From the NCBI GenBank assembly GCA_963575745.1, contig CAUYUJ010009757.1:133501-197500 (forward strand): 64,000 nucleotides of DNA, in the 5' to 3' direction. Numbering within the stretch: the first letter of the stretch is position 1; each line of letters starts with the position of its first letter. A program made the position numbers and the translations under genes. Positions 21,973 through 32,579 of this stretch are shown here, in pieces. Below the pieces are notes generated by a model that was given only the letters and a program-made list of their open reading frames with translations, did no database searches and was not told the origin of the DNA. This DNA is from Prorocentrum cordatum (taxonomy: Eukaryota > Sar > Dinophyceae > Prorocentrales > Prorocentraceae).

Positions 21973-22000
21973 TTATCCCGGCAAAGCAACCTAACAGCGA
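21952..22000. repeat. 12-bp perfect hairpin at tail-head junction
   Basis: TCGCTGTTAGGT (21,952-21,963) and ACCTAACAGCGA (21,989-22,000) are perfect inverses around a 25-base loop. The left arm ends the tail; the right arm is in the head. The other head (18,132-18,143) and the other tail (23,361 onward) each have only one arm. Confidence 0.8.
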
Positions 22001-22148
22001 TGTGTAGAAGCATATCTGAAAGCATTCCCCTTAAGATTCAGATGAAAATCCAGTTGTCGAATTCTGCTGTTCTCGCAGTCGTAGTCGCATTCGCGATGAC
22101 AGTCGCAGCGGCAACGGCAGTCGCAGTCACAGCCTCAGCCTCAGCCTG
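21974..22148 (+). repeat. Super-unit head, copy 2
   Basis: Near-identical to 18,115-18,290 with a handful of substitutions. It is followed by a CTC instead of a CAGCCT microsatellite. Confidence 0.85.
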
Positions 22149-22754
22149 CTCCTCTTTCTCCTGCTCCGCCTCTTCCTCCTGCTCGTCCTCGTTCTCGTCT
22201 CCTCGTCTTGCTCGTCCTCCTCCTCCTGGTGCTCTCTCCTCCTCCTCCTCCTCCTCCTCCTCCTCTCCCTCAGCCTCAGCCTCCTCCTCCTCCTCCTGCC
22301 TCCTCCCCTCCTCCTCCTCCTCCTCCTCCTCCTCCTCCTCCTCCTCTTCCTGGTCGTCCTCGTTCTCGTCCTCCTCGTCTTGCTCGTCCTCCTCCTCCTG
22401 GTGCTCTCCTCCTCCTCCTCCTCCTCCTCCTCCTCCTCCTCCTCCTCCTCCTCCTCCTCCTGGTGGTCCTCGTTCTCCTCCTCCTGGTGCTCTCCCCCCC
22501 CCTCCTCCTCCTCGTCCTCCTCCTCCTCCTCGTCCTCCTCCTCCTCCTCTCCTCCTCCTCCTCCTCCTCCTCCTCCTCCTCCTCCTCCTGGTAGTCCTCC
22601 TCCCTCCTCCTCCTCCTCCTCCTCCTCCTCCTCCTCTTCCTGGTCGTCCTCCTCCTCCTGGTCGTCCTCCTCCTCCTGCTCGTCCTCCTCCTCCTCCTGC
22701 TCGTCCTTCTTCTCCTGCTCCTCCTGCTCCTCGTCCTGCTCCTGCTCGTCCTCG
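22135..22754. repeat. CTC-rich microsatellite, 620 bp
   Basis: CTC/CCT triplets with a recurring higher-order motif CTCGTCTTGCTCGTCCTCC then CTGGTGCTCTCC every 150-200 bases. Frames across it read poly-Glu, Ser, Pro or Leu and are not genes. Confidence 0.95.
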
Positions 22755-23246
22755 TAATGTGGCCCAGGAATGGGAGTTCTGGGAAGTCGAAGAGCACGAA
22801 GTGGCCTACAGTTGGCTCCGGGCATTCAAAATGTGGCCCGGGAATGGAGTTCTGGGAACTCGAAGAGCACGAAGTGGCCTACAGTTGGCTCCGGGCATTC
22901 AAAATGTGGCCCGGGAATGGAGTTCTGGGAATCGAAGAGCACGAAGTGGCCTACAGTTGGCTCCGGGCATCCAAAATGTGGCCCGGGAATGGAGTTCTGG
23001 GAACTCGAAGAGCACGAAGTGTGTGACTGTTGCATCCGGCCCTCCAAAATGTGGCCCGGGAATGGAGTTCTGGGAACTCGAAGAGCACGAAGTGTGTGAC
23101 TGTTGCATCCGGCCCTCAAATGTGGCCCGGGAATGGCGTTTTGGGATCTCGAAGAGCACGAAGTGTGTGACTGTTGCATCCGGGTATTCAGAATGTGGCC
23201 TGGGAATGGAGTTCTGGGAAGTCGAAGAGCACGAAGTGTGTGACTG
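22755..23246 (+). repeat. 73-bp satellite array 2
   Basis: Six to seven units of the same 73-bp repeat as at 21,418, from about 22,754 to 23,246. The last unit and following tail match array 1 exactly. Confidence 0.95.
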
Positions 23247-23381
23247 TTGGTGAAAAACGAGCCCGGCACCCTGCCGCCCGGCAACTCCCCAACACCTGCC
23301 CGGACCCCCCTGTGGAGTGATCTGTGAGCTCTTTTGAGTCAACTAGAAACCTATCAGTCTTCGCTGTTAGGTAAAAAAAAA
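23247..23381 (+). repeat. Super-unit tail, copy 2
   Basis: Identical to 21,838-21,972 up to the A-run; then unrelated sequence begins (CGCAAGATGCAGTCC). Confidence 0.9.
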
Positions 23382-24165
23382 CGCAAGATGCAGTCCAGGT
23401 GCCATGACAGCCCCTGAACGGGCATGCAGGTGCGTCCAACAGGCCTGAGGTAGGCACCGAGACCACCAATCGCAGCCAAAATGGCGCGAAACGTTCCAAC
23501 GTCCAAGAGCGAACAAGGGAACGGCCGAGGACGCCAGCCCCAGCCTGTCGGGTAACACAGAGGTCGGGGTGGTAGGTCCAACGAGGATCCCGACTGCGGC
23601 AGCGAGCCGCGGCGTCAGCGACATCAAGGTGCATCCATGTTCCGAAAAGACAACCACACCAAGACGTATCGGCCCAGACCCAACGGGTGGAAGGGCACCG
23701 AATGCACGCTCCCGTCGAAACGCGGCGTGTGCACGGCACAGTGTCACAGTGCAGTCCAATGAGGCGGAGAGCACGGGCGGAACGAGACTGTGTATACCCA
23801 GGCAAGTCCCACAAAGCCACTGCTCCAAGGTCGCGGTAGGAAGCCGTCCAGCAATTACGTCCAGAGGGCACCGATCCAAGGAGCCTGCAGGGTACCACAG
23901 GCCGACTGGGGACAGGTAGCAACTGAAGAGCAGGCGGCGAGCCAGTCGCAACGTAAGAAGCGCATCCAGGGTGTGGAGAGTGCTGACTAGACAGAACATC
24001 CACACCTGAGATGCGACAGCCCAGATCCGACGAGTGGAAGGTAAGGAAGGGCACGATGCACGGCAGACCCCTAGGAGTGTGCACATCAAAGGTGGCCCAG
24101 CGATACCCATCCGAGTCGTCTAGCACAGAGGGACGAGGACGTCTTGTACCCGAGACGTGTCCCAC
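23367..24165 (-). CDS. Open frames of unknown significance
   Basis: Two overlapping minus-strand frames are open for 250-325 codons, rich in Cys, Trp and Arg (for example SWTLERFAPFWLRLVVSVPT). Codons do not show a clear G/C-ending bias and no domain is seen. The stretch ends near GGGGATACGCGAAGCGTCTA (24,213), a word also found at the end of the GGCCCC-type element at 51.93 kb, so it may be repeat-derived. Confidence 0.2.
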
Positions 24166-24239
24166 AGAGCCAACGGATCCAGGGTGACGGCGGAAGGCTG
24201 GTGGGGATACGCGAAGCGTCTAGAATTCAACAGGAGGCT

Positions 24240-24535
24240 CTCGCCTTCTCCTCTCGCGCATTCTACTCAAAGTTGGCAGTAGCTACGACGCTGGAGGGCG
24301 GCTCCTTTTCATTCGAACTGTTTTTTTTCGATTTAGCGCTGCATGCGTTTGTCTCAAACAGTTAAAACCGTTTTGTGGAGGAGCACAAGTGGTTTTCAAA
24401 CTGTGGCTCTCGCCCCGGCGCCGCGCACATGCGTCCGAAAAGTTTGCAGCAGCTTCGTGGATGAAAGGCGGGTCCTCTTCAGCATGTGATGGCCCCGCGG
24501 CCCTGCAGGGGCCCCCATGTCCCATGTCCGTCCGT
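24240..24535. other. No gene; dispersed repeat copy inside
   Basis: Contains the CTCTCGCCCCGGCGCCGCGC word shared with 17.35-17.48 kb. Nothing else seen. Confidence 0.4.
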
Positions 24536-24539
24536 CGTC

Positions 24540-24960
24540 ACTTTTGTTCGTGATGCGATCGCAGTCGATCGTCAGCCCCAGGACCTGCTCCGGGTGGCGC
24601 TCTGGCCAGAATCTCGCAGCGGATCCACCCGCGGCGACGAAAAGCTGCGCGGAGGAAACAGCACAAGCATACTTTATCAGGGGTCCGCGTGGATTTCTTG
24701 GCCTTGCGCTGAGCTCTCCTGCATAGCGCGCGGAGCACGCCAGAGGCGGCGGTGGAGGCGCTGCCAGAGGGGGGCCCGACGCCCATCCAAGAAATTCGCG
24801 CGAAACCCAGAGAACTTACGCTTGTGCCGTTGTTTGTTCTTCGGCTCATCGCGCGTCGATGCTCGAGAGGGCCTGACACCTGGACTGCAGGAGGGCGCGA
24901 GCACCTAGAACAGCCCGGCGCGCACGATCTCTCTAGACTTCGAGGCCGATGGGAAAGGGG
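24540..24960 (-). CDS. Possible minus-strand exon(s), unknown
   Basis: A minus-strand stretch near 24,680-24,850 reads DEPKNKQRHKRKFSGFRANF then LDGRRAPLWQRLHRRLW, basic and protein-like. A pyrimidine-rich TTTCCTCCGCGCAG near 24,650-24,665 looks like a splice acceptor for a following frame. No start codon or domain can be fixed. Confidence 0.2.
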
Positions 24961-25039
24961 GCCTGTCGGCAGAGGCTGCCACGCCGTCCCGTGGGGCATG
25001 CACTTTTGCGTCCGCCGGTTCCCGCCAGCCTTCAGACGG

Positions 25040-25270
25040 CCGAGGGCGGCCTTGCTCTACTTCCGCGGGCCTCCGCCGCCCTTCCGCCGCCCTCCGCCGA
25101 CGACGGGGCAGGAGCAGCTGCGATCCTCGAAGGGCCTTAGAGGCCCTCCCCTTCGAGAACTCCTAGAAAAGGGGAGGCCCTCACCATGCCCTCCTCGATC
25201 CTCGAAGGGGAGGGCCTCGAAGGCCCTCCTCGAAGGGAGGGCCTCGAAGGCATTCCGGAATATCTGGAAC
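25040..25270. repeat. CTCGAAGG palindromic short repeats
   Basis: Words such as CCTCGAAGGGGAGGGCCTCG and GAGGCCCTC are repeated and mutually inverted through this stretch, so many small hairpins are possible. They overlap the 3-prime end of the hypothetical minus-strand frame. Confidence 0.55.
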
Positions 25271-25889
25271 GCCTCAAATACAAGGTACAGCACAGGTCAG
25301 CGGCAGAGGCGCAAGCGAGGGAGGCAGCATAGCACAGTGGTAAGTGTACAGTCATCGTGCTACCACAAAGAACGCTGAGTAATGGATAAAGAGCGAAGAG
25401 TTTTTTCCCGCCACGGCGAGCCTCGGCCACGAACGGCCCGAAAATCGTAACCCCTCCCGAGCCCAGGGCGGTTCTCATGTCAACGTCTTGACCGTAAGGC
25501 GCAGCACAAGTCAGCGACAGAAGCGCAAGCGAGAGCAGCCGGCGCACCTGCTCGAAGACGAGCAGCACCTCGGAGCCGGGCGTCAGCATCGCGGGCTTCA
25601 GGCCGTTTTTTTTTGTTTGTTTTTCTCCGGGCGGTGCTCTCTCTTTCGGCGGCGAGGGGCCGAAGCTGTGGTTCCACATGGGCGCCCGCTTCGGGGCAGC
25701 GGCCTTCCGGTTGCCGCTCTGAAGCGGTTGAAGCTCCTCCTGAAGACCCTGGGCATCCTCCAAATCGATGGGCGCTGCAGCAGGAGGAGGAAGAGGAGGA
25801 GGAGGAGAAAGCCGAAGGACCTCCACCTTGGTCTCATCCTTGCGCGACGGTGCACTCTCGCCACTTGCCTCTCGCCTCGCCTTCGCCAC
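25137..25889 (-). CDS. Hypothetical protein
   Basis: A 250-codon minus-strand frame whose first 130 codons look coding: KDETKVEVLRLS, a short Pro run, PIDLEDAQGLQEELQPLQSG, APMWNHSFGPSPPKE, then MLTPGSEVLLVFEQVRRLLS with mostly G/C-ending codons. A leucine-rich segment follows and could be a membrane helix. The last third overlaps CTCGAAGG palindromes and repeats a LACASAADLCC phrase encoded by a roughly 40-bp duplication (25,275-25,325 and 25,495-25,545), so the true 3-prime end is doubtful. It starts with a GTG or an upstream exon; no ATG is obvious. No domain recognised. Confidence 0.4.
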   Translation of the reverse strand: MAKARREASGESAPSRKDETKVEVLRLSPPPPLPPPAAAPIDLEDAQGLQEELQPLQSGNRKAAAPKRAPMWNHSFGPSPPKERAPPGEKQTKKNGLKPAMLTPGSEVLLVFEQVRRLLSLALLSLTCAAPYGQDVDMRTALGSGGVTIFGPFVAEARRGGKKLFALYPLLSVLCGSTMTVHLPLCYAASLACASAADLCCTLYLRRSRYSGMPSRPSLRGGPSRPSPSRIEEGMVRASPFLGVLEGEGL

Positions 25890-25994
25890 GTAATCACCAT
25901 TCGGCGGCGAGCCCGGGGGGAAGTCAGAGAGGGCGGGCCTCCTCAGAAGGCTCGGAACGCTCCTCTCAACTCCCCCCTGGGCGCGCCGCGTACT

Positions 25995-26133
25995 ATTGAT
26001 TGATACAAGAGAAGGAGGAGGAAGAAGAGGAGGAAGAGGAGGAGGAGGCGGAGGAGGAGGAGGAGGAAAAGAAGGAGGCGGAGGAGGAGGAGGAGGAGGA
26101 GGAGGAGGAGGAGGAGAAGGAGGGGAAGAGGAG

Positions 26134-26168
<35 letters not shown>

Positions 26169-26275
26169 GGCGGAGGAGGAGGAGAGGAGGAGGAGGAAGA
26201 GGGAGGAGAAAGAGGGGGAAGGAGGAGGCGGAGGAGGAGGAGGCGGAGGAGGGGAGGAGGCGGAGGAGGAGGATC
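25995..26275. repeat. (GGA)n microsatellite
   Basis: About 280 bases of GGA/GAA triplets with GGC interruptions. Confidence 0.95.
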
Positions 26276-26796
26276 GATCGAGCTCTCGGGCCGGTTCGGT
26301 GCTGCACTCTCGCTACGTGCTGTGCTGCTTACGAAAGTTGTGTGGCCTAGCTGAGGTCACTTTGCTGAAAGGGGGTCGCAGGCGCCACTAGACGCTCGGG
26401 CCCTACCTGCACCGACCTTCCCCCACGCAGGGGTCTGCGGGCAGGGTAGCACCCGCTTTTACGAGTGCCCTCTCGCTGTCTCCTCTACTCCCCTGCCTCG
26501 TCTGCCTCGCCCCTTTCCCCTACCCTTTCGCTTCGGTTCGGGTGGGGGCGGGGGAGGTCGGTGCACGACAAAATAGTTGGGAAAACTCGGGCCTCGGAGT
26601 TGGAGAAGGTCGGGGGCCCCAGTCGGAGGCGGAGGAGGGGGGAGGCGGCCTTCCCTGACCAGCTCGTGGAATCGTGCGCTGGTGAGAAAAGTTCGCGGGA
26701 TGGCCTGAGGGGCCGCGCTCGCTGGGACAGAACAGAGCCGCACCGTCCGCTCAATCACTTCGCTATGCGCCGCTCCTCTGTCCGTGTCGTGCTGGC

Positions 26797-27505
26797 TCAG
26801 CTGTTGACGAGACGTCCCAGTTCTCGCTCCAGTGCTCCACGTGGCGCCGCCCCGATCTTGCGGCTCGCTCCCTCCTTGCGGAGGGCGCGCGTGAGGATCG
26901 TCTCCAGCTGCGTGTCCGTTGCCTTCACCTGGAACTGGAACCTGCACTTTTCCGTGGCGCCCCCCTCCTTGCCCTTGTTCCTGCGAACGCGGAAGATCGG
27001 GAGGCCGTCTGCTACCTTCTCCGCGCTGCCACTCAAGATGACGTCCTTGTAGTACTTCTCGAGGTAGTCTCTCTCCGCTCCTGCGTCGTACGTGCGCCCC
27101 ATGTAGTTCACCACTTCGGTCCACACGCGGATGTGGGGGCTGCCGAGCGAGGCTGTGTCCACTTGTTCTCCATCTGCTGCTCTGCGTCGTAAGTCCTGCG
27201 CGTCGTCGTTGTACGTCTGGCCCGCCTGTAAGCCCGCCTGCGCGATGCCGCTCTGCGCGCTGATCTCCCACGTCTGGATGACGGCCGACGCCAGCTCGGC
27301 CTGCTCGCGCGCCAGCGTGAGGGTGAGGCGCGCCGCGAGGTCCACCATGTGCGGGTTGGCCACCGCTGTTCCTCCTCCCGTTGGTGCTCCTCCTGCGGCA
27401 GCTCGTCGTGGTTGTCGACTGCGGTCTGGTCGTTGAGGTCCTCCTGCCGCCGCCGCTGGCGCCCAGGCTGGGCGCTGGTCGAAGAGCGCCATCCTGTGCC
27501 TGAGG
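26797..27505 (-). pseudogene. LINE ORF C-terminal part in third frame
   Basis: After the second finger the protein-like text moves to a third frame: MALFDQRPAWAP, then MVDLAARLTLTLAREQAELA, YMGRTYDAGAERDYLEKYYK, VILSGSAEKVADGLPIFRVR, and ends GALERELGRLVNS at 26,797. Codons end mostly in G or C. No named domain recognised. Confidence 0.65.
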
Positions 27506-27509
27506 TCGC

Positions 27510-28990
27510 AGTAGTGGTCTGGGCAGATGCGCGCACAGGTGCGTGAAGAAGGCGCCCTTGTCTAAGAAGAGATGGCTGCAGAGAGGACATGTCGTGCTCG
27601 GTTTAGTCGGTTGGCTCTGGTTTCGTGTCCTATCTGGGTTGCAGCTGCCCGTGATCAAACTCCTGGCCAGGTGTTTCCATGCTGTTCCACGGCTCGTGAA
27701 GCACTGGTAGCAATTGATGCACTCGTTGTTCGTAGTTAATAGAGCGGCTACATTGTGAACGTTATGATTCCGAATAACATGACTGTGCAGTGCTTTTTTG
27801 CTCGCGAACAGTAGTCCGCTTTCCCCAGGATCGTCCCCGAGCGAGCACTTCCAAGGCTGGAGGTCCTGGAGGGCTAAGTCTTCTCGGAGTTCGTCGTCGG
27901 GAGTATAGCCTGGAGGAGGAACTGCTACCGTCAATTTAGCTGCTCTGACCTCGCGTACGTCTAGTAGGTGTAGTTGTTCTCTAATCACTAGCGTGAACAT
28001 CTTACCTATCTGGACCTGCTCGTCCCCGAAGATGTGTCTGAAGCTCCCCGAGACTTGGCAGGCCTTCGTGACATCCTCCTCGATTCGTCGGGCCCAGGGG
28101 TTCGCGTGCGTCGTCAGCTCGTCTGTCGCGCCGTCGTCGTTGGTCTCGAATTCGAGGCGTCCGAACAAGGCGACGATGAGTTGGCGGTGATTGTTCGGGA
28201 ATCTCAGTATATTTTTTGCCCAGCCAAGTCTGCGGACCAGTGCCTCCTCCGCTGGAGGAAGGATCTGCCAGTAGCGGAAGACCTCCAGCGTTGTCAAACT
28301 ACGTTCCGAGCCGTCCTCGCTGTGCGTGCTGGCTCGGCCTGCCATCGCCCGTCTCAGGAGGGCACCCATCGCGCTCTGGAGCATCTGGTACTCGTTGGGC
28401 GTGGGCAAGTAGCACTCGATGCACGAAAGCCCCGTGTTGATAACCCTGCATATGAGGACCGCGCGCTTCCACTTGTAAGGCATCTCTCGCTTGGTCCAGA
28501 ACCTGCCGCACTCGTAGTAGCTCTTCTTCATGGCCTGGATGCGCTTCTGCAACTCTGGATAGTAGCTCTGCGTCGATGTTACTTGAGGGCCCAGGTACCG
28601 AGCCACCGCCACCACTTTGCCTGGAAGTTTGCATTGCGGGTCCTTCTTGATTATTTGATGCGCCTGGCTGGCGCCTTCTCCCTGAAAGTGTACTATCGTA
28701 TCCTGCTTATCTTGGTTTTGCTTCAGGCCGATCTCGCTCAAGCGTCTGTTCATCGTGTCGTCTATGTTGTGAGCCTGGTCGGCGAGCAGTTTGGGATCGG
28801 CCTGTTTCCCGTTCAAGATGATCTTGCGCATGTCGTCCGCGTACTTCGTCAGCCCCACGTATGCTGGATGTTGGAACAGTTCGCTTCTTCCATACAGTAA
28901 CTCGTCGTACTCTATCTCGTCGTTGCAGCCCTTGGCCCACCTCTGGATGCAAGGGGCGAAGCTGGCTACGAAGTTGCGCACCATGTATGG
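27510..28990 (-). pseudogene. LINE ORF continued, 3-prime half of reverse transcriptase and zinc fingers
   Basis: Second frame, resuming directly after motif B with YMVRNFVASFAPCIQRW. The catalytic YADDM box is at 28,829-28,843, and the GLKQNQDKQDTIVHF segment that follows corresponds to motif D. A long alpha-rich connecting region (KRAVLICRVINTGLSCIECY, YWQILPPAEEALVRRLGWAK) leads to two fingers: CINCYQCFTSRGTAWKH (from 27,721 down) and CPLCSHLFLDKGAFFTHLC (27,589-27,530). All reverse transcriptase residues needed for metal binding are present, so only the frame is broken. Confidence 0.75.
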
Positions 28991-31382
28991 GGTCGCCGAT
29001 GAGGCCGCCGCAATGGGGTTTGATGCATATTCCCTGCGTGTCGTCTCTGCAATCAATGTTGAACGTCGCCCTGCGGTATCGTTGTTCTCCGAGGTCCCAG
29101 AGGTCCTGCGGCATGATGTTGCTGTTGGCCGCGTCCATGGTAAGCCACTTGCAGCTGGCGAACGCGTTGGACATGTCCTTCATGGTGGACGCGTAATTGT
29201 AGCCTGCGTTGCGAGCCCTGTACTCGATGACTGACATTGTGAGGATGGCTCCTTCTCTTCGTCGCCCCTTGATGAACCCGTAGTCCTGGTCCGTGTGGGC
29301 CTGTTGTCGTTGCCTCATGAGTCCCGCAGCGTAGTATGCCTTGCCGATGGGGTCCGTGATGTGGTAGATTCGCTTGCCTGCTGGTCCTTGCTTCGTGTTC
29401 TTCTTAACCGCCGTCGCCGTGCCTTGATGCCATCGAACTGGTGCCACGTTGCTGATGCGCATCGCGGCCAAGGCCGCCTTCAATAATGCTTGAAACTGCT
29501 CGGGTTCTCCATCTCCCTCTTGATGTCCGAGGCCGTGTCGTTGTCGTGGTTGGTGTTCCGCCTTCGGTGGGCAAAGTAGTAGTCGCCATATCTCCGCTGG
29601 TGCCGCCGTTGGTGGCGCTGCTCGTCGTAGGCGTGCTCGTTTGAGGCTTTTGGCAATCTCGTTGTAGTCTTCCTCTGTCTTTTCCTCCAAACCATCCTCG
29701 TCGTAGTCCTTCTCCTCGGCGTTGTGCGGGATGGCCTCCAGGTGCTGCGCGTCCTGCTCGGTGCCTTCCATGCCGCCAGAGCCACCTGGTAGTTGCCAAA
29801 AATCGAGCCATTCCTGCTTCGTGGGGTTCGCCGTCGTAGCCGTCCAGAAGTCCCCCTTGCGTGGTCCGCATCTTCCTCCAGCGATCAATCGTGATAGTCT
29901 TCCAACTCTTGCCAGATCCCTTTCCTCCCACGCCTCGTATAGTTCCTCGACTCGTTGCTCTGTGCGTAGTTGCTGTGCGTGTCGTCGTTGTCGTTGGCAT
30001 GTCTTCGTGATGTCCTGCAGTTGTTTTTCTATCTCGCGCATGCACTGCTCGGTCTCCGTGATCGGTTGTTCGTCTGTGGCGTATGGGTTGCCTTCCATCT
30101 CTGTTTCTTCCTGGGTCCTGGGTGGGTCGGCGACCGTCCCTGGAGGGTCCCTGGATTCGAGCACGTCCGCGCAAAACGGGGGAGGCGACGATTCGGGAGC
30201 TGGCGTACGTTTAGCCTCGTGATGAGCGGCGTGTAATTCGTGAAGTACTGAACGGGCTGCTCTGCGTTGTCTTAGTAGCTGCATGCGCTCGTTGCGGAGC
30301 CTCTCGTAGTCGTCGGTCGGTTTCGGCGCCTGGCTGTAGTGCTGCTGGGCTGTCTCTACGAGGATGGTATTGATGTCCGTGAAAAGCTGATCGACTCCCT
30401 TCCCTGCTGGGTCGTAGTCCTCTATCCGTTGCCCTACCTTCTTGATGTATTCTCCTCTGTGCAGTCCGCGTCGCACTGCGAGTGCGAGGCTGTCCTTGTC
30501 CCACCTCGGTGGCTGAGGTCGCTGCCGCACTTGTTGCCGTAGAGGAAGCCGAAAAGTCACCTGCACTGGAACGTGGTCTCGTCTAGATCGGCAGCGTATG
30601 TGTTGTAAACGTGTTCCCATCCTGAGCAAGGGTCCTTGAGATATCATTGTCTCGGTCATGCTCCTCGGTATCATGATGTAGTCGATGCAGCTCGCGTTCT
30701 TCTCTCCGAAATCTGTGGGACGCCATTGCCCGAGCGTGTTCACCACGCTGAGGTCGTAGCGGTCGGCGTAGATGCGAGCCTTCTGTCCAGCGCCGCCTGG
30801 TAGTCGTTCGGGTGATCTGCCTTCTCCGAGTGCTGGTGTATCTGGTCGTCCTCCTTTCTGTGTGATGCCGATGCCGTCGTTGAGGTCGCCCGCCACGATG
30901 AGTATCGTGTGTCTATGCTTCCGTTTGCTGGTTTCTTCTATCCAATTGAACAATCTGCTCGTCGTGGCGTAGTACGCTTTCCTGGTCGTCTTGCCCTTGT
31001 TGGGTTGCGGCGGACTGTAGTATCCTATGATCAGCAGCGTCTGGTCGTGGTGCTGCAGGGTGATCGCGAGGCCTCTTCCACTGAGCTCGGGCGTCGGTTC
31101 CTGGATGTCGATCACCTTGGCCCCTCGCAGTCGTCCCTGCAGCGCGATGATGATGCCCGTGCTGCGGTTGGTCAGTTCTCCTGGTTGCCAGCCCGCGTCG
31201 TAGTAGCGTGTGTTGTCGCAGCGGTGCTGCGTGATGACTGGGTCACGTCGTCTGCGTGATGTCCCCACGAGTACGATGATGTCAAAATTGTTGGCCTCCT
31301 CGTATATTTCCGCGAGCCTGTCGGGCTTTGCCGAGAGTGGGTTGAAGAGGAGCACAGCGAGAGAAGCTGCGAGTGCCGCCAT
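28985..31382 (-). CDS. LINE ORF, endonuclease and 5-prime half of reverse transcriptase
   Basis: Starts at ATG 31,382 (MAALAASLAVLLFNPL); the open frame continues upstream only through GGA-repeat translation. Endonuclease boxes: an NNFDIIVLVGTS stretch where the catalytic Glu is usually found, VAGDLNDGIG (30,864-30,899), SCIDYIMIP (about 30,667-30,690) and RRDHVPVQVTF (about 30,558-30,585). A charged linker with many Arg and Glu follows. The reverse transcriptase begins with DYGFIKGRRREGAI, then motif A in STMKDMSNAFASC (about 29,155-29,185) and motif B in HCGGLIGDP (28,989-29,012). Text after GLIGDP in this frame (to a stop at 28,707) is not protein-like; the domain continues in another frame. 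Function: target-primed reverse transcription of its own RNA. Confidence 0.8.
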
Positions 31383-31479
31383 CACGCGGGCCGCCGCCCC
31401 TTTTGTTTGCTCGGTCCGAGGAACGGCATGGTGGCGGTCTGGGCTGCCCTGGCGATATCCTAGGCCCAGATGGCAGCTG

Positions 31480-32240
31480 GAGGAGGAGGAGGGCGAGGAG
31501 AAGGAGGAGGAGGAGGAGAAGGCGGAGGAGGAGGTGGAGGCGGAGGAGGAGGAGGCGGATGAGGAGGAGGCGGAGGAGGAGAAGGAGGATGAGGATAAGG
31601 AGGAGGAAGAGGAGGAGGAGGCGGAGGAGGAGGAGGGGGAGGAACATAAACCGAAAAAGCGTTGGCTTTCTACGGCGCGTGCAGATTTTTCTTGGTTCGG
31701 TGCTGGACCCTCCTCCCTGGCGCCGCGGACCTCCGGATGTCTGTGCACAGACAGATAAGGAGGACGAGTAGCGACGATGAGGTAGAGGAGGAGGGGGGAG
31801 GGAGGAGGGAGGAGGGGGGAGGGAGGACGAGTAGCGAGTAGCGAGGAGGGGGGAGGGAGGAGGGAGGAGGGAGGAGGGAGCGCAGCTCTCGCCGTCGGCG
31901 CGCTGTGGTTTGGCACCTGCCCCCGCCGCCTGCTCCGGGGTCGCCCGGCAGGGTGGGGCAGGGTGCCGGGGACCTCGCCTCCTCCTGTCTCTAGGAGGGA
32001 GGAGGGAGGGATGAGGAGGAGTGAGGAGAGGAGGGGGAGGGAGGAGGGAGGAGGGAGGAGGAGGAGGCGGAGGAGGAGGAGGAGGAAGAGGAGGAGGAAA
32101 AGGAGGAAGAGGAGGAGGAGGAGGACGAGGAGTAGGGAGGATGAGGTAGAGGAGGACGAGGAGCAGCAGAAGGAGCAGAGGGATCGGGAGGCGCAGGAGG
32201 GCCAGGGGAGGAGGAGGAGCAGCAGAAGGAGCAGAGATCC
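31480..32240. repeat. (GGA)n-rich block
   Basis: GGA/GAA/GGC triplets at 31,480-31,645, then GAGGGAGGA and GTAGCGAGTAGCGAGG units to about 31,880, a short unique stretch, and GGA again to 32,240. Arg/Glu- or Pro/Leu-rich frames here are by-products. Confidence 0.9.
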
Positions 32241-32244
32241 GGAG

Positions 32245-32575
32245 GCGCAGAAGGGCCAGGGGAAGGCTGAGGAGGGGAATGGGGCGGGCGACAACGACGA
32301 GATAGGAACCGCATCCAGAGATGGTCAGCGCGGGGGCGAGAACGCCATCCTGAACGACGGGAGCACAACGCCGATACCGAACTGGGCCCAGTGATGCAGC
32401 GGGAACACCACCTTGAAATACCGAAGACGCCCTAAATGGAAAAGGCCGTATAGCATGCCAACTGTTGAGACCCCGTTCAATTTTAGAATGCGGAGTAAGG
32501 ACGAGAAGGGCAACCGCTCGGACGTGATCCGGTGATAGAGAGGGCAACCGAATTCACAAAGAGTAATTTTGAAGA
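32245..32575. other. No gene recognised
   Basis: Mixed sequence containing a GCAGAAGGAGCAGAG duplicate near 32,165-32,245. Nothing supported as coding. Confidence 0.35.
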
Positions 32576-32579
32576 GGGG

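Larger units (their letters stand above)
26797..31382 (-). mobile_element. LINE-type non-LTR retrotransposon, frame-broken
   Basis: On the minus strand, in order: an apurinic-type endonuclease (31.38-30.55 kb), a linker, a reverse transcriptase (about 29.4-28.6 kb), a connecting region, two cysteine/histidine fingers (27.73-27.53 kb) and a C-terminal domain ending at 26,797. Two frame changes, near 28,985 and near 27,510, break the product, so this copy is probably inactive unless frameshifting or sequence error explains them. GGA microsatellites flank both sides (25,995-26,275 and 31,480 onward). No poly-A tail or target-site duplication could be assigned. Confidence 0.85.

Noticed and set aside
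21418-23246. CRISPR-like array from regularly spaced repeats
   Set aside because: The 73-bp units are contiguous, without unique spacers, and the genome is eukaryotic. The same applies to the 26-bp and second 73-bp arrays.
31383-32294. Extra 300 residues in front of the LINE endonuclease
   Set aside because: They translate the GGA microsatellite on the minus strand (Leu/Ser/Pro runs); the protein-like text begins at the ATG at 31,382.
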